Shown here: positions 7,901-10,176 of the stretch, one piece after another | Position numbering within the stretch: the stretch's first letter is position 1 | Layout: the number at the start of each line of letters is the position of its first letter | Assembly (NCBI GenBank): GCA_012515925.1 | Contig: JAAYXM010000067.1 | Coordinates: forward strand, 1-10,176 | Source of the DNA: Clostridiales bacterium | GTDB taxonomy: Bacteria > Bacillota > Clostridia > Oscillospirales > JAAYXM01 | Length of the DNA: 10,176 nucleotides | Reading direction: 5' to 3' | Translations under genes and position numbers: made by a program | Notes under the pieces: generated by a model | Databases searched by the model: none | What the model was told of the DNA's origin: nothing | What the model saw: the letters and a program-made list of their open reading frames with translations, nothing else

Positions 7901-8701
7901 TCGTTTATCTGGATCCCCGAGCAAAACCAGTTGGGTGAAAACCTGGTATCCATAAAGGCGGTTGACAGCGAAGGGCGCGAAGCCGTGCTGAACTTCATTG
8001 TTACGGTCGCGGGCTCGACGCAAACGAAAAAGCCGAAGCCCGACGCGGGAAGCGAAGGCCCGGGCAATGGCGGCGGGGGCGGCACGACTCCGACACCGCA
8101 GATACCGGACGGTGAGCCTGATGATACCGGTGCGGAGAACATGCCCGGTTCGGGCGATTTAACGAGGTTTAAGGATTTAACGGGATATGAATGGGCAAGC
8201 CCGGCTGTTGAAAAGCTGGCAAAGGCCGGGATAATACATGGAACGGGCGCAAACGTCTTCTCTCCGGGCGCGAATATAATACGTGCGGATTTTGTAATAC
8301 TGCTTGTTCGCGCGCTGGATTTAAAGGAAATTTCGGATGCCGGACAGTTTTCGGACGTTAACCCGGACGCGTATTATGCGCAGGAGCTTAAGCGTGCGCG
8401 TGACGCGGGGATTATTTCGGGAACGGGCAACAACGAGTTTGCGCCGAATCGTCCGATAAGCCGTCAGGATATGATGGTTATTCTCTATAACGCCCTTAAG
8501 AACGCGGACTATGACCTTGAGGAAACGGATGTTTGCGATTACCCGGACTTTAACGATGTGTCCGACTATGCGAAAACCGCGGTCGCGACGCTGGTCAATA
8601 ACGGTTTGGTAAAGGGCAGCGGCGGCTTAATCAACCCGAAAAGCAACACAACCCGGGCAGAGATTGCCGTACTGCTCGAAAGGGTTTTATCCGCGCGGTA
8701 A
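1973..8701 (+). CDS. Giant SLH-anchored heparinase II/III-like polysaccharide lyase
   Basis: This 2242-residue protein is secreted and held on the cell wall. Order of parts: signal peptide 1-27 (cut after SFA); module 1 about 36-222, module 2 225-411, Big_2-like Ig domain 417-506, module 3 512-695; two more Ig-like domains about 696-780 and 784-872; catalytic toroid from about 875, with a Cys4 motif (C949, C952, C978, C981); beta-sandwich part with YGHGHKD at 1451-1457, D1473 and SHNTLIVDG at 1495-1503; putative-Ig (He_PIG-like) domain 1926-2012; Gly/Thr/Pro linker 2013-2065; SLH domains starting near 2066, 2126 and 2193. By comparison with heparinase II, H1453 and Y1282 are likely catalytic, and H1455, D1473 and H1496 likely bind zinc. 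Beta-elimination of an uronate-containing polysaccharide is therefore expected; the substrate is unknown. It heads the plus-strand operon and is divergent from the AraC gene. The domain assignments come from motif reading only, and the least certain are the Ig-like borders. Confidence 0.9.
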   Translation: MKKAKRIISLLLTLALVIGLAPSVSFAGESSQRNTYSFSYYAFNRNFLDTHLGDGTVVAINAAVKADMTYESIDPASSSPWELFEYVTNNGSAKGSLYDRQIMLQGDYAQGFYVAFKIRISRAGAYKADTVCDKGPYSGDVSVYLDKFTTDTASVMIPDNIISGFDQYNPSLKKDAVYDMGKLYFDEPGDYLLVYEMKANENTSEYSSGRMFMYINSFSLSYLQYSNATAFYSFKSTALGSSEIIRGLSDGYTDYTHIVPSLSDNWAYAGRSANMEFDLNATTKYTIAQDKKTALYWAALKIQVPKAGSYDVRLKTYQNNTSTVSFDVYIIPFTPDVTGAVDSLGADSLIGYVDGENSTGEDITDDVGSFTADSAGDYIVVFKARAQNPGYTSGTHYMYLISLELDGVTNYVPTNKLERIEVFAGKSELRIGETAGITLRAYNDMNAELDLADAEIGYTSSDEDIAAVSDGIITATGAGTANISVSVTIGGVSKTDSLQITVSDEAYEPLSYSNHTIDLNLNCTAQSESATLRNLSDYNDYSRVNTNVSDKWAYAGRGTSIDIYATANYLIAQQRDTINGLWIAVMFEVPEKGIYDVKIENYKNTTTTCTYDAYIIPYTEDIQGAVNSLNEGSRLGTVAGEGSQYVIDRLRSFSADSAGDYVLIIKATKANQGYTSGTHYIYPKRLMLNGYEKYVDLHVGETDLWLGMETDISAKVMDINGGTWLDSDIEYMIEQSGDAVSISDGKLITEEIGQARVSARISLDGVSYIESQPVTIAVSEPPHPDVFKILTSSRLKPGDSAQITGLLLYSRALTHEVDAEDIEFELSAEDVVAIEGATLIALAPGKVYITGKTVFEGIEYTSEPVKVVVYDETALSGKTSSVIYTDERRAALAANAKKYSWIQKTANNAINASQKYLNIDNTIWNLVVAEGLPRYKYASKRNDPDNVRCRYCGVDLREKYSLYPWRISVLSRPWKVQCPDCRRVFPSNDFEKYYKLGLNEHGVFDKDLAAARNEELKETGHNGYLYNNLYPEKGEGWGVDDGFGYVTGYVYPNGTAESHNYIAYYLHFGLWSYQSSASESVLYTGMENLMNAYLYTGEIKYGRVGAIMLDRIADLYPDFHFNMWNSWRGGGGEYGTVSDNIWSIANAQLYAKAYDAFYPAFDDPYVIRFLSEKAEGFKLDNPKSSAGLIRKNIEDNILRATFEDARDSILRGNFGMVVTAVGLSAVVLDTQPETDYWLAWNMAPELPDATTGTKNNTGGNILTQIIDVVDRDGNGNEGAVSYNRGWVSNLIELAETIADYAPDSEFNMYNIPKFQKMFTAQIPLTIANSYTPNTGDTGHLLFSSIITPDISELKRAFMRTRDTEIAKLLYKLNGDKTDGLYSNDWDSDPTSIQREIQAIIDEQGEFDVKSNMLPGYGFASIQTGEKFDTVGVGNARNTHRGFYMDFGPTNYGHGHKDMFNLGIHAYGLNIAPDLGYPEQTGHQPHRKQWVAASLSHNTLIVDGEEPDDETGYPEEPIDFPATPIHYDGDGKVQLIDLECDKVYDTADIYRRTMVMVDVNDEISYGVDFFKVKGGKDHLYTFHALSQEIADTENLNLTGQVDENGNYVGSYAGPDAQWGEDPNSPNVSVYKTQYLRGATWLNNIDRDANAGNNFAVDFKIRDFNYVLYEPFALNLRLTMVNDFSGVDVAIADSYPPNRSGNPRPLKQMLVRRRGEDLDSLFTTVYEPYNKNSRYIESIGNAECTLTQGELGPDDSVKAVKITHKNGRTDYIVYSTNNNITVDIDGKFEFRGFVGVYTLIDGINTYSYICDGETIGGNSGIKPAYTGVVEGFSYGMTKSNHIDVAMDTAADTGDITGRFIHVENGKDMNAVYQIKGVSSLGGGKYRIDIGDVTLINSYVNSQKPDLGYVYNIANGQRFRIPLSMEFDSSPVFIGVPEKNVDAGSRISVSVSASSPLGLPVIYKPAILPRGASFDPESRSFIWIPEQNQLGENLVSIKAVDSEGREAVLNFIVTVAGSTQTKKPKPDAGSEGPGNGGGGGTTPTPQIPDGEPDDTGAENMPGSGDLTRFKDLTGYEWASPAVEKLAKAGIIHGTGANVFSPGANIIRADFVILLVRALDLKEISDAGQFSDVNPDAYYAQELKRARDAGIISGTGNNEFAPNRPISRQDMMVILYNALKNADYDLEETDVCDYPDFNDVSDYAKTAVATLVNNGLVKGSGGLINPKSNTTRAEIAVLLERVLSAR
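2645..3205 (+). repeat. Module 2 of the lyase N-terminal repeat
   Basis: Residues 225-411. Marks shared with module 3 are LSD..DY near the front, NWAYAGR (W266), a strand of the form WAALKIQVPKAGSYDV, DVYIIP, GAVDSL, SAGDY and GYTSGTHYMY at the end. The identity with module 3 is clear in protein but diverged in DNA, so the duplication is old. A jelly-roll carbohydrate-binding role is inferred from position and size only. Confidence 0.75.
3506..4054 (+). repeat. Module 3 of the lyase N-terminal repeat
   Basis: Residues 512-694. It repeats the landmarks of module 2 in the same order: LSDYNDY, KWAYAGRG (W552), WIAVMFEVPEKGIYDV, DAYIIP, GAVNSL, SADSAGDY and GYTSGTHYIY. The more distant module 1 (about 36-222) keeps only FYVAFKIRISRAGAY, PGDYLLVY and SSGRMFMYINS. 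A Big_2-like domain separates modules 2 and 3. Confidence 0.75.
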
Positions 8702-8730
8702 TAATAGGTTTAAGCAAGGGAATAATAAAG

Positions 8731-9441
8731 ATGCATGAAATATTGAATAATCAATTGGATAAGTGGAGAAGTGCCGTCGACAAGTCTATACGGGTCGCGG
8801 CTTTCGGAGCGAGCTCAACCGCGTTGAGGCCCGAAAACGCCGGCCGGTACAATTGGGTTGATTGGTTATTCTTAAGCCTCAGAACCGAGCTTGGCCCCCA
8901 TATTAACGTGATAAACGCGGGGCGCGGCGGAAATACTTCACAGGATTTGCTGCAAAGAATTTATCGCGACGTGCTCTCGTTTAATCCGGATGCCGTAATT
9001 ATTACAGTCGGCGCAAACGACGTGGCCCGGGGGGTTTCCGAGAAACAATACAGGCAGAACCTTATTAAAATCATATCCATTATACAGGAGCACAACGCGC
9101 TGCCCGTCCTGCAGACGTATTACCGCCCTGTTTACGAACAGGGCATACAAGGTTTTGAAACCGCCTTTGAAGATTTTATGCGGATAAAGGTCAAGCTCGC
9201 GAAGATGTTCGAAGTTCCGCTGATTGACCAGTATAAGCAATTCGACCTATATCATAAGAATGACCGTGAAGGTTATCGCAGGCTGTTTAACGACTGGATT
9301 CATTTAAATCATACAGGCAACTTTCTTATGGCATGTAATTTAATCAGGCAATTCGGCATGAAAGAGCCCGAATGCCCCGAAGAAACAGCCCTTGCCGTGT
9401 CGCGCTTAAATCGCGTCGCGGCGAGCGAAACAATAACATGA
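8731..9441 (+). CDS. SGNH/GDSL-family hydrolase, probable carbohydrate deacetylase
   Basis: A 236-residue SGNH hydrolase without signal peptide or membrane segment, so it should act in the cytoplasm. The family blocks are all present: block I is GASS (residues 26-29, Ser28 as nucleophile, with Ala replacing the Asp of GDSL); block II is NAGRGGNTS (62-70); block III is VGANDVA (93-99, Asn96 in the oxyanion hole); block V is DWIHLNHTG (188-196), giving the D188/H191 pair. Members of this family remove acyl groups, often acetyl esters from sugars. The start is ATG at 8731 with AAGGG at 8716-8720. It follows the lyase by 29 bases and ends 14 bases before the GNAT gene, in one operon. Removal of acetyl groups from imported lyase products would fit, but another esterase substrate is possible. 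Confidence 0.88.
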   Translation: MHEILNNQLDKWRSAVDKSIRVAAFGASSTALRPENAGRYNWVDWLFLSLRTELGPHINVINAGRGGNTSQDLLQRIYRDVLSFNPDAVIITVGANDVARGVSEKQYRQNLIKIISIIQEHNALPVLQTYYRPVYEQGIQGFETAFEDFMRIKVKLAKMFEVPLIDQYKQFDLYHKNDREGYRRLFNDWIHLNHTGNFLMACNLIRQFGMKEPECPEETALAVSRLNRVAASETIT

Positions 9442-9442
9442 C

Positions 9443-9449
9443 GGGAGGG
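9443..9449 (+). promoter_or_regulatory. Ribosome binding site deciding the TTG start of the GNAT gene
   Basis: GGGAGGG is followed by TTG at 9456; the GGAGG core (9444-9448) stands seven bases upstream. An ATG at 9438 is in frame and overlaps the preceding TGA, but it lies before this site and would add the six residues MTGGTF ahead of LDIEII. Confidence 0.7.
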
Positions 9450-9455
9450 ACGTTC

Positions 9456-9929
9456 TTGGATATTGAAATCATCGAGGCAAAAGGAAGGGATATACAAGCC
9501 GCGGCGGAGCTTGCGCTGAAAATATGGGAGCCGATGCGGGAGGTGTTTAAAGCCGAGCTGGGCGAGGAAATCTATCAGGCGTTTTTTAAAGACTGGAGGG
9601 ATGAAAAGAAAAAAGCGGTAACGGAGGAGCTGTCCTCCGGCAAGGGCTATGTGGCAAAACACGCAAGCAGGATTGTGGGGTTTATAAGCTACGGTACAAA
9701 CGGCAACACCGGTGTTATTCTTACAAACGGTGTTGACAGCGAGTACAGGGGGCACGGAATCGGAGGCATGCTATACAACCACGTGTTTGACCGCATGCGT
9801 AACGAAGGAGTCGAGTATGTAAAGGTACATACCGGCGGAGACGACGGGCATAAGCCGGCTCGCCGCGCTTATGAGAAAGCGGGTTTTGATAAAAGGCTTT
9901 TAAATGTGGTTTATTATAAGAAATTATAG
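9456..9929 (+). CDS. GNAT-family N-acetyltransferase, TTG start
   Basis: The 157-residue product reads MDIEIIEAKGRD at its start, a usual GNAT opening with a first beta strand. Motif A is clear: VILTNGVDSEYRGHGIGGML, with RGHGIG at 98-103 as the acetyl-CoA pyrophosphate loop. The final part, ARRAYEKAGF, is the usual motif B ending. Such enzymes move acetyl from acetyl-CoA to an amine, and the substrate cannot be told from sequence. The gene begins 14 bases after the hydrolase stop and ends 17 bases before the lipoprotein. The operon position hints at an amino-sugar substrate, but general detoxification-type GNATs are equally common in such places. Starting at ATG 9438 would give 163 residues. 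Confidence 0.88.
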   Translation: MDIEIIEAKGRDIQAAAELALKIWEPMREVFKAELGEEIYQAFFKDWRDEKKKAVTEELSSGKGYVAKHASRIVGFISYGTNGNTGVILTNGVDSEYRGHGIGGMLYNHVFDRMRNEGVEYVKVHTGGDDGHKPARRAYEKAGFDKRLLNVVYYKKL

Positions 9930-9934
9930 TGGAA

Positions 9935-9940
9935 AAGGAG
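9935..9940 (+). promoter_or_regulatory. Ribosome binding site of the lipoprotein gene
   Basis: AAGGAG stands six bases before the ATG at 9947 and fixes that start. Confidence 0.8.
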
Positions 9941-9946
9941 AAGAAA

Positions 9947-10176
9947 ATGAAAAAAATATCAAGGATTACTTTAATTCTGCTTGCCGCTGTCCTTATGCTT
10001 TCCCTTGCGGCATGCAACCGTCCGGGCGACAACGGCAATGACAAGGTTCCCGGAACTGACGGCGCGCTTTTTGACGCAAACACAACAATAACAATGATTG
10101 TTCCAAGCCATTCAAGCTGGCCGTTTGACAAGGACTGGAAAGTATGGCAATACGCACGCGAGGGCACGGGCGCGGA
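9947..10176 (+). CDS. Extracellular solute-binding lipoprotein of a carbohydrate ABC transporter, partial
   Basis: Only the first 76 codons lie in the window, and the frame is still open at the right edge. The product begins with a lipoprotein signal peptide: MKK and an Arg, a hydrophobic core, and the lipobox LAAC with Cys23 as the lipidation site. A flexible Gly/Asn/Asp-rich spacer follows, and then TITMIVPSHSSWPFDKDW, a mature start typical of the LplA-like family 1 solute-binding proteins that capture oligosaccharides for ABC importers in Bacillota. It follows the GNAT gene by 17 bases and is the last visible member of the lyase operon. The permease genes would be expected downstream, outside the window. 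Binding of lyase products is inferred from this context. Confidence 0.8.
   Translation, partial: MKKISRITLILLAAVLMLSLAACNRPGDNGNDKVPGTDGALFDANTTITMIVPSHSSWPFDKDWKVWQYAREGTGA

Noticed and set aside
8062..8100. Low-complexity GC-rich stretch resembling a short repeat
   Set aside because: It encodes the Gly/Thr/Pro linker between the Ig-like domain and the SLH domains and needs no other explanation.
2384..8142. Many minus-strand open frames, up to 220 codons, inside the lyase gene
   Set aside because: They are antisense shadows of a long GC-balanced coding region; the forward frame has continuous domain structure from signal peptide to SLH domains.
8702..8730. Possible terminator or promoter between the lyase and hydrolase genes
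   Set aside because: The 29 bases hold only a ribosome binding site; no hairpin with a T run and no promoter boxes are seen.
1..10176. CRISPR arrays, insertion sequences, tRNA or rRNA genes
   Set aside because: No regularly spaced repeats, transposase motifs, terminal repeats or structural RNA signatures were seen on either strand.

Overview
The window looks like part of a carbohydrate-use locus from a Gram-positive bacterium of the Bacillota (Clostridia or Paenibacillaceae-like). The evidence is a very large secreted protein ending in three S-layer homology (SLH) domains, strong GGAGG-type ribosome binding sites, a lipoprotein start of the carbohydrate-ABC-transporter type, and frequent TTG/GTG starts. 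The genus cannot be read from the sequence.

Left part, minus strand: an AraC-family regulator (812-1672) is followed after 13 bases by a class II glutamine amidotransferase. That gene starts with TTG at 798 and runs off the left edge. The pair is probably one operon, driven by a good sigma-A-type promoter at 1709-1737.

Middle: 1673-1972 is a 300-base divergent control region holding the regulator promoter, two candidate promoters for the rightward genes and several inverted repeats.

Right part, plus strand: a tight four-gene run. A 2242-residue cell-surface heparinase II/III-like polysaccharide lyase (1973-8701) carries three copies of an unassigned N-terminal module, Ig-like domains, a Cys4 insertion and SLH anchors. 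It is followed by a cytoplasmic SGNH/GDSL hydrolase (8731-9441), a GNAT acetyltransferase (9456-9929, TTG start) and the first 76 codons of a solute-binding lipoprotein (from 9947). Gaps are 29, 14 and 17 bases, with no terminator seen between them.

Proposed working model (inference): the surface lyase cuts an uronic-acid-containing, probably acetylated polysaccharide. The lipoprotein and an ABC transporter lying beyond the window import the products. The SGNH hydrolase, GNAT protein and perhaps the amidotransferase handle acetyl or amino groups inside the cell, and the AraC regulator controls the divergent operons. The substrate is not determined.
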